Below, piece by piece: positions 15,699 to 23,013 of a DNA stretch of 32,692 nucleotides (the first letter of the stretch is position 1; every line of letters begins with the position of its first letter). The stretch covers positions 1 through 32,692 of the forward strand of contig NZ_PTRE01000032.1 in NCBI RefSeq assembly GCF_002965065.1, read 5' to 3'. This DNA comes from Escherichia sp. MOD1-EC7003 (lineage in GTDB: Bacteria > Pseudomonadota > Gammaproteobacteria > Enterobacterales > Enterobacteriaceae). A program made the position numbers and the translations under genes. The notes under the pieces were generated by a model that did no database searches, had not been told where the DNA came from, and was given only the letters and a program-made list of their open reading frames with translations.

Positions 15699-17980
15699 GT
15701 CCACTCCATTACTGTTGAGAATCCCGGCCACTCATCAGCGACCGTATACGTGAATTTTTTCCCGTCATAATTTACGGTCGCGCCACGCACCAGCGCCTCA
15801 AGCTCCCATCGCTGCGGCCTGATACCGTTCTGAGCAAGGTCAACGCGGATACGGGTGATTTGCAATCGTTCAGACCGGGTCAGTCTGGCCGATGGTGCAA
15901 TTTCATGCGGTTTTAACGGGCTTCCGTTTCTTTGCTGACGGTTTGGCGTTCTCCGGTCGTGTTTTAATGCGCCCCTGAGCGCCCTCACGACCTCCGGGTC
16001 ATTCCATTCGATAACACCGTCATCAACCAGATTAAGCACTGCTGCGGCGTGCTCAGAAGGCGTGGGAGCCGGTAACGAAGTATCACCACCGGTGAGCTTT
16101 CCACAGTTATTGACAGGACTCCGAGGCGCGGCGATGCCGCTTTTTAAAGTCAAAGGCTCAACGACCGGAAATTTCGGAACAATGCGCCAGTCCGTGGTTC
16201 TGGTGATATGAATATGACGCGCGCCGAGATGCGGCGCGTAAATGCCGACCACTCTCTCGACTTCTTCCTCGTACTCGTTGACGTCATCCGACGGGCTACG
16301 GGCAACCCTGACAGTCTGACAATCGCGCGGGACATTTGCCCCACCCTGCGCGCTGATATACAACGCAAAATCACCACTGTCTGCGGCAGCGCGAGCAGCC
16401 TCGACGCGTTCGTCAAACTCATCAGCAATACTGACGCCGCGAGGCAATTTGCGTAGTTCACGGTAAGCCCCCATTGTCGGCAGGCCAACCGTTTTAAATT
16501 GCGGGATGCGCCACGTTGACGCCCATGCGGTAACAGCCGCGGCAGTATCTTTAAGCGGCTTACCGGTATCGTTATCGAGCTGACCATCCAGTGCATAGCC
16601 GTCGATATTTTTTGAAATGTATTTCGCGATATATCCCGCAGCACCGCCCCGGTTAAGGTGCTTTGCCTGAAAACGGTTTCGCGCGGCTCCTCTTTCGTCA
16701 CCATCCTCTTTGAGCGCATAGCGACGCATGATTTCGATAATCTGGTTACGCTGGCGTGGATTACAAAAAAGCATCATATGCCAGTGCGGCGTTCCGTCGT
16801 GGTGTGGCTCGACGACACGCAAACCGTAGACCTGTAAATCATTATCCTTGAATGCCGTGCGCATCAGGCTCCAGATACGGCAGAGATAACGCTGCGCATC
16901 CTTTGGATTAAATGCCTCATCATTCCAGCCGTGATTAAGCTGGACGGTTTTACTTTCGCCTTTTCCGACCTGACGTGTCGGGTGATACTTTGACGGCGTG
17001 GTCAGCGTGATAAACATCCCCACATCCCCCTCTGCGGCGGCGTAACGCTCAATACCGGCAATGGTGTTCATCAGCTCCATCCGGCGAATTTCAGGATTAG
17101 AAATACTGCCCATCACCTTACTGATAAGGTCGATGCGCTCGCCGGTTTCCCTGTTTTCAAGGTCACACGATTTAAGAAATTCCAGATTTGCCTGGCGGCG
17201 TGCACGCACATCACGAATGGCATGTTTACTGGCATAAGGAGAACGGTCTTTATTCACCTCCCCGACAGCAATCAGTAACGCCTCATGCCAGCGCATACGC
17301 TGGCCTTTAAGCTGATGAGTCCACCACTCATCGTTAAACAGACGGGCAATGGCAGAATATGCCTGCCTCGTGGTCATCTGTCCTTTACGGTATTTTTTCC
17401 AGTAGAGCGGGGAAATATTGAAAGCACGTGCAGCGCCAGCAACATGACCATAGAGGTGAGCCTGCGCCTCATCCGTAAACAGCGATTCTTTCTCGCCATG
17501 CGCATCCACCCAGGCATCGCAGAGTTCCTCATACATCATGAAAAGCTGTGATGAGATACGGGCGGCAAACTTTTTCAGCTCCTTGTCATTCATCCCCGGC
17601 AGGCGCGCATACTGGTCGCGCTCTGCCAGAAACAGCAACGACGCGTCGGCGTTCATTTCATGACGCTGATTCACACGCTCAATGCGCGGCCATAAACGAC
17701 GCTGAAAAGTGGATGTGAGGAAATAAAACCCGTGCACCGGGCTTTTATTGCGCCGGATGTAGTCATAGCGTGAAGTAAACAGCGAGCGCAAAAAGTAAGG
17801 CAGGCGGTTAATCGTGGATAAAACACCTTGCACCTGACGCATCTCGTCACGTGTAAGGGGTCTTTCGCGCCCGACAGCCTCGCGTGGCGCGTTCCATGCA
17901 TAAGCACCGGTAAACGCCTTACCGGTGCCTGCAGCAAATGCTGACGGAGGGACAAAACGCCCGGAGGCTTTAACGGCCAT
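15695..17980 (-). CDS. A: Replication initiator A (rolling-circle HUH endonuclease)
   Basis: 761 residues from the ATG at 17980 (MAVKASGRFVPPSAFAAGTG), the length of P2 gpA; the frame extends 14 codons upstream but P2 uses this start. It nicks the phage origin and becomes covalently attached to DNA to start rolling-circle replication. The HUH metal motif is visible as PHWHMMLF and the two catalytic tyrosines as YIAKYISK (Tyr450/Tyr454 in P2). The P2 origin lies within the A coding sequence, so ori is expected here too. The start overlaps the end of the preceding orf; the stop overlaps the next gene. Confidence 0.96.
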   Translation of the reverse strand: MAVKASGRFVPPSAFAAGTGKAFTGAYAWNAPREAVGRERPLTRDEMRQVQGVLSTINRLPYFLRSLFTSRYDYIRRNKSPVHGFYFLTSTFQRRLWPRIERVNQRHEMNADASLLFLAERDQYARLPGMNDKELKKFAARISSQLFMMYEELCDAWVDAHGEKESLFTDEAQAHLYGHVAGAARAFNISPLYWKKYRKGQMTTRQAYSAIARLFNDEWWTHQLKGQRMRWHEALLIAVGEVNKDRSPYASKHAIRDVRARRQANLEFLKSCDLENRETGERIDLISKVMGSISNPEIRRMELMNTIAGIERYAAAEGDVGMFITLTTPSKYHPTRQVGKGESKTVQLNHGWNDEAFNPKDAQRYLCRIWSLMRTAFKDNDLQVYGLRVVEPHHDGTPHWHMMLFCNPRQRNQIIEIMRRYALKEDGDERGAARNRFQAKHLNRGGAAGYIAKYISKNIDGYALDGQLDNDTGKPLKDTAAAVTAWASTWRIPQFKTVGLPTMGAYRELRKLPRGVSIADEFDERVEAARAAADSGDFALYISAQGGANVPRDCQTVRVARSPSDDVNEYEEEVERVVGIYAPHLGARHIHITRTTDWRIVPKFPVVEPLTLKSGIAAPRSPVNNCGKLTGGDTSLPAPTPSEHAAAVLNLVDDGVIEWNDPEVVRALRGALKHDRRTPNRQQRNGSPLKPHEIAPSARLTRSERLQITRIRVDLAQNGIRPQRWELEALVRGATVNYDGKKFTYTVADEWPGFSTVMEWT

Positions 17981-18245
17981 ATGAGCCAAAAGCCTCTGAA
18001 CAACGCCTGCTGAGTTGCTCAACCTGCGCGTTTAAATCAGCAAAAGACTTTGCGCTTCCGGTCAGAATATCGTGATGCATCAGGCCGGAAACGAGCTGGC
18101 TTAATTTCGGATAATAACCAACCACCGCCAGCCATTCCTGACCGGCGTTTTTACCGCTTTCCGCTCTCTTTTTCTCGTGGAGAATAAACTGAAAGCTGTC
18201 ACTGGTAACGACATAACGTTCGCCAATTTCAATACGAATACTCAT
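17970..18245 (-). CDS. Early-operon protein, DUF5405-like (P2 orf83-like)
   Basis: 91 residues, MSIRIEIGERYVVTSDSFQF, with a central VVGYYPKLSQLVSGLMHHDI segment conserved in P2-like phages. Function unknown. Start overlaps the zinc-finger gene stop by ATGA; its end overlaps the start of A by 11 bp. Confidence 0.85.
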   Translation of the reverse strand: MSIRIEIGERYVVTSDSFQFILHEKKRAESGKNAGQEWLAVVGYYPKLSQLVSGLMHHDILTGSAKSFADLNAQVEQLSRRCSEAFGSYGR

Positions 18246-18466
18246 GCCGTTCTCCGGTAATGTTTGTTTTTTGCTTCAAAGACTGACTGGCAGGAAACAC
18301 AACGCGTGGCTGACGGATAAGCCGCACGACGGGCAGCAGGTATTGGCGCGTCACACTCTTCGCAAACCAGCGCAGAAGCACCGCAATGTTTTACCCTTGC
18401 CGCGTTAATCTGACGCTCCAGTAATTCAGCCTGTTGTTCCTGAATAAAATCCACGTTGTCCGGCAT
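18242..18466 (-). CDS. TraR/DksA-family C4 zinc-finger protein (P2 orf82-like)
   Basis: 74 residues. Four cysteines in CEEC (35-38) and CVSC (56-59) around APIPAARRAAYPSAT match the TraR/DksA zinc finger, and the total length equals plasmid TraR. The N-terminus MPDNVDFI keeps Asp3 and Asp6, corresponding to the acidic tip residues by which TraR acts in the RNA polymerase secondary channel. It may therefore alter host or phage promoter activity without ppGpp, but no experiment on this protein is known to me. Start overlaps the preceding stop (TAATG). Confidence 0.88.
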   Translation of the reverse strand: MPDNVDFIQEQQAELLERQINAARVKHCGASALVCEECDAPIPAARRAAYPSATRCVSCQSVFEAKNKHYRRTA

Positions 18467-18768
18467 TACCAGCTCCTTTTGTCGTTCAGTTTCTTAAATT
18501 CATCAGCGCAATAGCTGGCGATTTCTGTCGTTAATTTTGTCAGTTCATCCACTGAGGAAATTTGCTTGTGGAATACAGCGCGTTTAACAAGTAAATTGAC
18601 CACATCAGACAGGAGGTTTAATTCGTTCTGATAAATCGCGATAACAGATTCAGTTATTTCGCGTTTTTCTTTATCAAGACCAAGTTGAATAAGAGACAAA
18701 TCGCCATTTTTCATAACAGCGATTTTTAAGGCGTTATTCAGTAATACAACTGAATGAGAACAGGACAT
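18466..18768 (-). CDS. Early-operon protein, DUF5347-like (P2 orf81-like)
   Basis: 100 residues from the ATG at 18768 ([20 protein letters not shown]), preceded by GGAGGTGCTTTG, a strong ribosome site; the TTG directly before it is not needed. The start overlaps the previous stop by one base. Mostly helical; function unknown but common in P2-like phages. Confidence 0.85.
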   Translation of the reverse strand: MSCSHSVVLLNNALKIAVMKNGDLSLIQLGLDKEKREITESVIAIYQNELNLLSDVVNLLVKRAVFHKQISSVDELTKLTTEIASYCADEFKKLNDKRSW

Positions 18769-18992
18769 CAAAGCACCTCCCCGCGAGACAATCCGATATT
18801 GTGAAATTTTTCCGACTCCTGACTGAGCAGCTCGACTATCTCCACGCGGGATAACTCCGCCTTTGTGATATGGCGAATCATGGCGTCAAGATGAGAAGAA
18901 AAGCGCGTCGCTGCGTCGGCCTGTGCTTCGGTTCTGGCCTGTTGCAGCAGTAATGCGTATTTACCGCACTGATTTTCAGAAACTGTATGCAT
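18768..18992 (-). CDS. Early-operon protein, DUF2732-like (P2 orf80-like)
   Basis: 74 residues, [20 protein letters not shown], helical and charged. GGAG lies 6 bp before the ATG. It is found at this place (after B) in P2-like phages; function unknown. Confidence 0.85.
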   Translation of the reverse strand: MHTVSENQCGKYALLLQQARTEAQADAATRFSSHLDAMIRHITKAELSRVEIVELLSQESEKFHNIGLSRGEVL

Positions 18993-19055
18993 GACTTTCT
19001 CCAGGCAAAAAGAAGCCCCGCACGATTAAGTGCGTTAAAAACTCTGGTTAATTAC

Positions 19056-19556
19056 TTAATGCAGATATTGCTCTGGTTTTACCGACGTCAGAATTGTCGG
19101 CGCATACTCAAACAGACTGAATAATTCACGTAACGCACGGAATAAAGCATCACGCCAGTAACATGACTCTTCATTAATTCGCCAGTATGGCTGGTTGAAT
19201 TCTTTTTCAGTCAATCCGGCATGCATAAATAAAGTACGGCGCTGACTGACTGTTAAAAAACTAATATATGCATACTCACTTGCGCCAACCTGACGGCGTT
19301 TTGAGAATGCCCCACGCAATTCATCAATTGCACAAACCAGCCGTTCACGTTCGACGTCGTTCATTTCTTCAAAACGCATCGTTGCGTGACGCTGTTTTAA
19401 CTGCGCATGAAAGCAAACCGTTAGCCGTTCGCGTTCCATCATCTGATTATAATAATCGCATGTCTCCTGCCAGCGAGGGACGGCCAGATGCTTACCAATT
19501 ATCCGGCGCATAGTTGCTGGCTGTTTTTCAACGAGATTGAGCGTCATCACTGTCAT
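19056..19556 (-). CDS. B: Replication protein B (DnaB helicase loader)
   Basis: 166 residues from the ATG at 19556 (MTVMTLNLVEKQPATMRRII), equal to P2 gpB. GGAGGG lies 7 bp upstream and the ATG overlaps the preceding stop (ATGA), so this start is preferred to one two codons earlier. In P2 gpB binds host DnaB and is needed for lagging-strand synthesis; it works with A. Confidence 0.94.
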   Translation of the reverse strand: MTVMTLNLVEKQPATMRRIIGKHLAVPRWQETCDYYNQMMERERLTVCFHAQLKQRHATMRFEEMNDVERERLVCAIDELRGAFSKRRQVGASEYAYISFLTVSQRRTLFMHAGLTEKEFNQPYWRINEESCYWRDALFRALRELFSLFEYAPTILTSVKPEQYLH

Positions 19557-19723
19557 TTCCATACCCTCCGGCTTTTCAGAAAGGTCAGAGCCTTTTTTAA
19601 CGGACTCTGTTTTTTGGTGCGGATAATGATTCCCTTACGCCCCTTACCGTGGGTGATGGTGAAGTCAATCGCCCTGGGGCTTTCGTTACGCAATAACTGA
19701 GCAATACAACGCGGCTCATTCAT
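19553..19723 (-). CDS. Small early protein (P2 orf78-like)
   Basis: 56 residues from the ATG at 19723 (MNEPRCIAQLLRNESPRAID), 2 bp after the cox stop; in-frame starts upstream inside cox are possible. Very basic (HGKGRKGIIIRTKKQ). It lies between cox and B as in P2. Function not known to me; the related phage 186 has a cell-division inhibitor (Fil) near this place, but homology is not shown. Confidence 0.75.
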   Translation of the reverse strand: MNEPRCIAQLLRNESPRAIDFTITHGKGRKGIIIRTKKQSPLKKALTFLKSRRVWK

Positions 19724-19725
19724 AA

Positions 19726-19998
19726 TCACAACCCCATCCACAAAAGCCATGCATCACGCTGTTCAACCGGTCGGTTATAAAACGCCTCACGTACAGCGCG
19801 ATTAAACTCAGGAATGAAAACCCATTTTTCACCGGCACGAGCCTTCGGTTTGCAAGGATCACGCAATTCAATAATTGGTAATTTATTTGCCTTCACCATT
19901 TCACTGACGGCTGTCTTTGGCTTCCCTAATAAATCAGCAAATTTATCCACATGAACCGCATCAAGCGGATACTGAATCACATAATTTTCAGAGTCCAT
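19726..19998 (-). CDS. cox: Cox: excisionase and repressor of the C promoter
   Basis: 90 residues from the ATG at 19998 (MDSENYVIQYPLDAVHVDKF), with GAGG 9 bp upstream; an ATG five codons earlier has a poorer site. A winged-helix/HTH lies at FADLLGKPKTAVSEMVKANK, followed by LPIIELRDP and a conserved RAGEKWVFIPEFN, matching P2 Cox. It directs excision with Int and blocks the lysogenic promoter. It is the first gene of the early operon, divergent from C. Confidence 0.92.
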   Translation of the reverse strand: MDSENYVIQYPLDAVHVDKFADLLGKPKTAVSEMVKANKLPIIELRDPCKPKARAGEKWVFIPEFNRAVREAFYNRPVEQRDAWLLWMGL

Positions 19999-20004
19999 AT
20001 ATGG
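19995..20004. promoter_or_regulatory. Third operator-like palindrome at the cox start
   Basis: CCATATATGG, within GGTACCATATATGGACTC on the minus strand, matches much of the main operator (GGAACCTATATAGGTTCC). It overlaps the cox start codon, so binding there could block cox translation or transcription; it may be only a chance resemblance. Confidence 0.3.
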
Positions 20005-20058
20005 TACCCTCATAGGATCCAGCCCTTTCTAAACCACTCAAAACCGTTTAGACGCTGG

Positions 20059-20087
20059 TTTATTCTCAAATCAATGGAACCTATATA
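20059..20087 (+). promoter_or_regulatory. Candidate lysogenic promoter Pc
   Basis: TTTATT (20059-20064), 17-bp spacer, TATATA (20082-20087). The -10 lies inside operator palindrome 1, so C would autoregulate. It points toward C and int. Confidence 0.4.
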
Positions 20088-20093
20088 GGTTCC
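20076..20093. promoter_or_regulatory. Immunity operator O1 (perfect palindrome)
   Basis: GGAACCTATATAGGTTCC is an 18-bp perfect palindrome in the C-cox intergenic region. Its centre lies 34 bp from that of the second palindrome. P2 C uses direct repeats, so this is a different immunity type; paired inverted repeats are what I recall for WPhi. Confidence 0.8.
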
Positions 20094-20104
20094 AGTTTTG
20101 AGGG

Positions 20105-20134
20105 AATTTAGTCCCTATATAGGCACCATGTCAA
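20105..20134 (-). promoter_or_regulatory. Early (lytic) promoter Pe
   Basis: Minus strand TTGACA (20134-20129), 18-bp spacer, TAAATT (20110-20105), driving cox-B-A. Operator 2 lies between the hexamers, so repressor binding would occlude RNA polymerase. The -35 touches the first base of C. Confidence 0.7.
20114..20123. promoter_or_regulatory. Immunity operator O2
   Basis: CCTATATAGG core shared with O1; the outer bases (GT on the left, CACC on the right) match only partly. It sits within Pe, 34 bp from O1. Confidence 0.7.
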
Positions 20135-20428
20135 ATGAAATTAAGCGAAAAGATTAAGGCCTTGCGTGAGGCTGAAGGGCTAAGCCAATCAAAATTCTGT
20201 GAAATCATAGAGTTACCGCTAAGCACACTTAAAAAATATGAAGGAGGAAACTTTGAACCCGGTGGCACAGCTTTGCTAAAAATCACTATGCATCCCACAT
20301 TCCAAAAATATGCTCTATGGCTTATGACAGATAAAACCGCGCCGGACGCAGGACAAATCGCACCGGCTCTCGCGCACATTGGGCCAGAGTCAACAGAGTC
20401 CAACCACTCCGCGAAAAGGATTGGCTAA
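20135..20428 (+). CDS. C: Immunity repressor C
   Basis: 97 residues, P2 C family (P2 C is 99). An HTH lies at about residues 14-35 (GLSQSKFCEIIELPLSTLKK). The C-terminal half shares FQKYALWLMT..TAPDAGQIAPALAH with P2 C, while the DNA-binding part differs, agreeing with different operators. It holds lysogeny by repressing Pe. Only a weak ribosome site (AGG, 11 bp) precedes the ATG. It is transcribed with int. Confidence 0.9.
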   Translation: MKLSEKIKALREAEGLSQSKFCEIIELPLSTLKKYEGGNFEPGGTALLKITMHPTFQKYALWLMTDKTAPDAGQIAPALAHIGPESTESNHSAKRIG

Positions 20429-20448
20429 CTCTATATAAAGATTACATT

Positions 20449-20475
20449 TTCACCATTTGCTACCAAGATGGTGAA
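20449..20475 (+). other. Hairpin between C and int
   Basis: TTCACCAT (20449-20456) and ATGGTGAA (20468-20475) are perfect 8-bp arms with an 11-nt loop, ending 9 bp before the int ribosome site GGAGGG (20485-20490). No T run follows, so it is not a standard terminator; it could affect int translation or transcript stability. Confidence 0.5.
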
Positions 20476-20497
20476 TACAGCGCCGGAGGGCTTTCTT

Positions 20498-21478
20498 ATG
20501 GCAATTAAGAAGCTCGATGATGGTCGCTATGAAGTGGACATTAGACCTCGCGGTCGCGACGGAAAACGCATCCGCAGGAAATTCGAAAGAAAAGCTGAAG
20601 CACTAGCATTTGAGCGATACACGATCGCCAATGCCAGTCAGAAAGAATGGGGAGGCCAGCGAGCAGACCGCCGGACTTTGAGTGAGTTGCTGGACATCTG
20701 GTGGAAATATCACGGGCAAAACCACGAGCATGGAACAAAAGAGTTTAATCATCTACTCAAAACCATCAGCGGCATAGGTGATATACCAGTGAGCAGGATG
20801 AGCAAAAGGGCTTTGATGGATTATCGTTCCATGCGACTACGTGATGGTATCAGTGCCGCAACGATAAACCGTGACATGTACCGATTATCCGGCATGTTCA
20901 CAAAATTAATTCAATTGGATGAATTTTCCGGGCAACACCCAATTCACGGACTGCCGCCACTGGCGGAGGCCAACCCTGAAATGACGTTCCTGGAAAAAGC
21001 AGAAATCGAAAAACTGTTAAATGTTTTGGCTGGTGATGACTTACTTGTCGCGCTTTTATGTCTGAGCACTGGAGGAAGATGGACGGAAGTTGCCACGCTA
21101 AAACCAGCACAGATTACAAATTGCAGGGTTACCTTCCTGAAAACCAAAAACGGTAAAAAGCGAACCGTGCCGATTTCTGAGGAACTGGAGAAAAAAGTTA
21201 AAGAGGAGGCCAGCGCCAAATTATTCAAAGTTGATTATGAGAAATTTTGCGGGATTTTACGCAGAGTGAAACCTGATATACCACCCAATCAGGCAACCCA
21301 CATCCTGCGGCATACATTCGCAAGCCATTTCATGATGAATGGGGGCAATATAATCGCACTGCAACAGATTCTGGGACATGCGAGCATTCAGCAGACGATG
21401 GCCTATGCGCACCTTGCGCCTGACTATCTGCAAAATGCCGTCGCTCTGAATCCACTAAAAGGCGGAGTGACGTTATAA
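20498..21478 (+). CDS. int: Integrase (tyrosine recombinase)
   Basis: 326 residues from the ATG at 20498 (MAIKKLDDGRYEVDIRPRGR), 7 bp after GGAGGG; an upstream in-frame ATG at 20468 sits in a hairpin and is less likely. P2 integrase family: an N-terminal arm-binding domain (1-55), a core-binding SAM-like domain (~60-160), and a catalytic domain with Arg194 (TGGRW), Lys217, His268-x-x-Arg271 (THILRH), His294 (LGH) and the nucleophile Tyr303 (MAYAHLAP). It recombines attP with the site next to cpxP. int lies downstream of C in one transcription unit and beside the attachment site, as in P2. Confidence 0.95.
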   Translation: MAIKKLDDGRYEVDIRPRGRDGKRIRRKFERKAEALAFERYTIANASQKEWGGQRADRRTLSELLDIWWKYHGQNHEHGTKEFNHLLKTISGIGDIPVSRMSKRALMDYRSMRLRDGISAATINRDMYRLSGMFTKLIQLDEFSGQHPIHGLPPLAEANPEMTFLEKAEIEKLLNVLAGDDLLVALLCLSTGGRWTEVATLKPAQITNCRVTFLKTKNGKKRTVPISEELEKKVKEEASAKLFKVDYEKFCGILRRVKPDIPPNQATHILRHTFASHFMMNGGNIIALQQILGHASIQQTMAYAHLAPDYLQNAVALNPLKGGVTL

Positions 21479-21492
21479 ATTTCCCCCTCTGA

Positions 21493-21512
21493 GTGTCCAC
21501 ATAGTGTCCACA
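21493..21512. repeat. Probable integrase arm-binding direct repeats
   Basis: GTGTCCACA occurs at 21493-21501 and 21504-21512, offset by 11 bp (one helical turn). The complement contains TGTGGACA, which I recall as the P2 Int arm-site consensus. They lie just after int, on the P arm of the attachment site. Confidence 0.65.
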
Positions 21513-21559
21513 CTCAAGAAATTTTGAAACCGCTCCAAACCCTTACAGCTTTCGATAAG

Positions 21560-21660
21560 TACCTGTTTTTACTTTTGACTGCATGTAAGTAATTGATAAA
21601 AAAAACCCCCACATCATGTGGGGGAAGACAGGGATGGTGTCTATGGCAAGGAAAACAGGG
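21560..21660. other. att: Prophage-chromosome junction (att) region at the 3' end of cpxP
   Basis: Between the phage arm repeats and the cpxP stop the sequence changes from phage to host. The CpxQ sequence and terminator on the right are host-type, so the crossover core probably falls in or just left of about 21598-21655. The exact core can be fixed only by finding its repeat at the other end of the prophage, outside this window. Confidence 0.6.
21598..21655 (-). ncRNA. cpxQ: CpxQ sRNA (from the 3' UTR of cpxP) with terminator
   Basis: Minus strand begins TTTTCCTTGCCATAGACACC, matching the processed CpxQ RNA as I recall it, released from cpxP mRNA by RNase E. It ends in a hairpin of CCCCCACAT and ATGTGGGGG (21606-21624) plus eight U. 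CpxQ with Hfq represses envelope-protein mRNAs when Cpx is active. The prophage end lies directly behind this terminator, and the sRNA appears complete. Confidence 0.85.
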
Positions 21661-21664
21661 TTTA

Positions 21665-22165
21665 CTACTGGGAACGTGAGTTGCTACTACTCAATAGCTT
21701 CAACGATGAACTTTTTTGCCATTGCGTCACGTCACGCAACTGCTCCATTCGTTGTTGATGTTTCTCGTTTAAAACCGCTTGCTGCTCCGGCGTTAACAGG
21801 CGATACATTTGGTTGCGGACTTTTGCCATCTCAACCTGACGAGCAATTTGCTCATTCGCCATTTTTTCTGCCTGTGCGCGCACAGCGTTTTCATCAAAAT
21901 TTTCTGCGGTGACAAGGCGATGCATTGTCTCCAGTTCGCTAACATTAACTGGCGGCTGTTCGTGCCGGGCCTGTTGCATAAGATCTCGCATCTGCTGACG
22001 CTGATGTTCGGTTAAACTTATGCCGTCGAACATATGGCTCTGCGTACTGCGCTGCGTAAGTTCTTCACCCGGATGCCAGTTATCGCCTGAACCGACTTCA
22101 GCAGCGTGGCTTAATGAACTGACTGCCAGCGTTGAGGCCATGACGGCAGCGGTAACTATGCGCAT
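21665..22165 (-). CDS. cpxP: CpxP, periplasmic inhibitor of the Cpx response
   Basis: 166 residues from the ATG at 22165 ([20 protein letters not shown]), the second of two adjacent ATGs and 6 bp from GGGAG. It has a cleavable signal peptide ending near SHA-AEV (residues 20-22) and the two LTxxQ-type motifs (LTEHQ about residue 51, LTPEQ about residue 124). In the periplasm it binds CpxA and dampens signalling, and delivers misfolded proteins to DegP. Its gene is the strongest CpxR target and lies divergent from cpxR. Length and sequence are intact despite the prophage next to its 3' UTR. Confidence 0.97.
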
Positions 22166-22244
22166 CATTTGCTCCCAAAATCTTTCTGTCGCGATTCAAC
22201 GATAGAGAGTTTACGATTCAGGCTGCAAACATGCGTCAGGGGGT

Positions 22245-22259
22245 GTAAAACAACGTAAA
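22245..22259 (+). promoter_or_regulatory. CpxR box
   Basis: GTAAAACAACGTAAA: two exact GTAAA half-sites separated by 5 bp, the CpxR consensus. It lies in the cpxP-cpxR intergenic region and should activate both directions. Another TTTAC (22210-22214) may be part of a further cpxP box. Confidence 0.9.
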
Positions 22260-22314
22260 GTCATGGATTAGCGACGTCTGATGACGTAATTTCTGCCTCG
22301 GAGGTATTTAAACA

Positions 22315-23013
22315 ATGAATAAAATCCTGTTAGTTGATGATGACCGAGAGCTGACTTCCCTGTTAAAGGAGCTGCTCGATATGGAAGGCTTCAACGTGAT
22401 TGTTGCCCATGATGGGGAACAGGCGCTTGACCTTCTGGACGACAGCATTGATTTACTTTTGCTTGATGTAATGATGCCGAAGAAAAATGGTATCGACACA
22501 TTAAAAGCCCTTCGCCAGACACACCAGACGCCTGTCATTATGTTGACGGCGCGCGGCAGTGAACTTGATCGCGTTCTCGGCCTTGAGCTGGGCGCAGATG
22601 ACTATCTCCCGAAACCGTTTAATGATCGTGAGCTGGTGGCACGTATTCGCGCGATCCTGCGCCGTTCGCACTGGAGCGAGCAACAGCAAAGCAACGACAA
22701 CAGTTCACCGACTCTGGAAGTTGATGCCTTAGTGCTGAATCCAGGCCGTCAGGAAGCCAGCTTCGACGGGCAAACCCTGGAGTTAACCGGCACTGAATTT
22801 ACCCTGCTCTATTTGCTGGCACAGCATTTGGGTCAGGTGGTTTCTCGTGAGCATTTAAGCCAGGAAGTGCTGGACAAACGCCTGACGCCTTTCGACCGCG
22901 CTATCGATATGCATATTTCCAACCTGCGTCGTAAGCTGCCGGATCGCAAAGACGGGCATCCGTGGTTTAAAACCTTACGTGGTCGCGGCTATCTGATGGT
23001 TTCCGCTTCATGA
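22315..23013 (+). CDS. cpxR: CpxR, envelope-stress response regulator
   Basis: 232 residues, OmpR/PhoB family. Receiver domain 1-115 with acidic pocket DDD (8-10), phosphorylated Asp51 (LLLLDVMMP), Thr in MLTARG, and Lys in LPKPF. The C-terminal winged-helix domain (130-232) has the usual LELTGTEFTLLYLL start. Activated by CpxA; regulates cpxP, degP, dsbA and cpxRA itself. GGAGGT lies 8 bp before the ATG. Its stop overlaps the cpxA start (ATGA). Confidence 0.98.
   Translation: MNKILLVDDDRELTSLLKELLDMEGFNVIVAHDGEQALDLLDDSIDLLLLDVMMPKKNGIDTLKALRQTHQTPVIMLTARGSELDRVLGLELGADDYLPKPFNDRELVARIRAILRRSHWSEQQQSNDNSSPTLEVDALVLNPGRQEASFDGQTLELTGTEFTLLYLLAQHLGQVVSREHLSQEVLDKRLTPFDRAIDMHISNLRRKLPDRKDGHPWFKTLRGRGYLMVSAS

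Larger units (their letters stand above)
1..21640. mobile_element. P2-like (WPhi-type) prophage, one end, continuing past the left edge
   Basis: Gene order, strands and lengths follow phage P2: int, C | cox, orf78-like, B, orf80-83-like, A, orf91-like, accessory gene, cos, Q and P | O N M L X Y K lysABC R S, V W J I H. The right boundary lies in or next to the 3' UTR of cpxP, between the int stop (21478) and the cpxP stop (21665); the exact crossover base cannot be fixed from one end. The rest of the tail genes (G, FI, FII, E, T, U, D, ogr) and the other att site should lie beyond position 1. All core genes present are intact, so the prophage may be functional. The palindromic operators and the cpxP location resemble WPhi rather than P2; that comparison is from memory. 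Confidence 0.95.
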
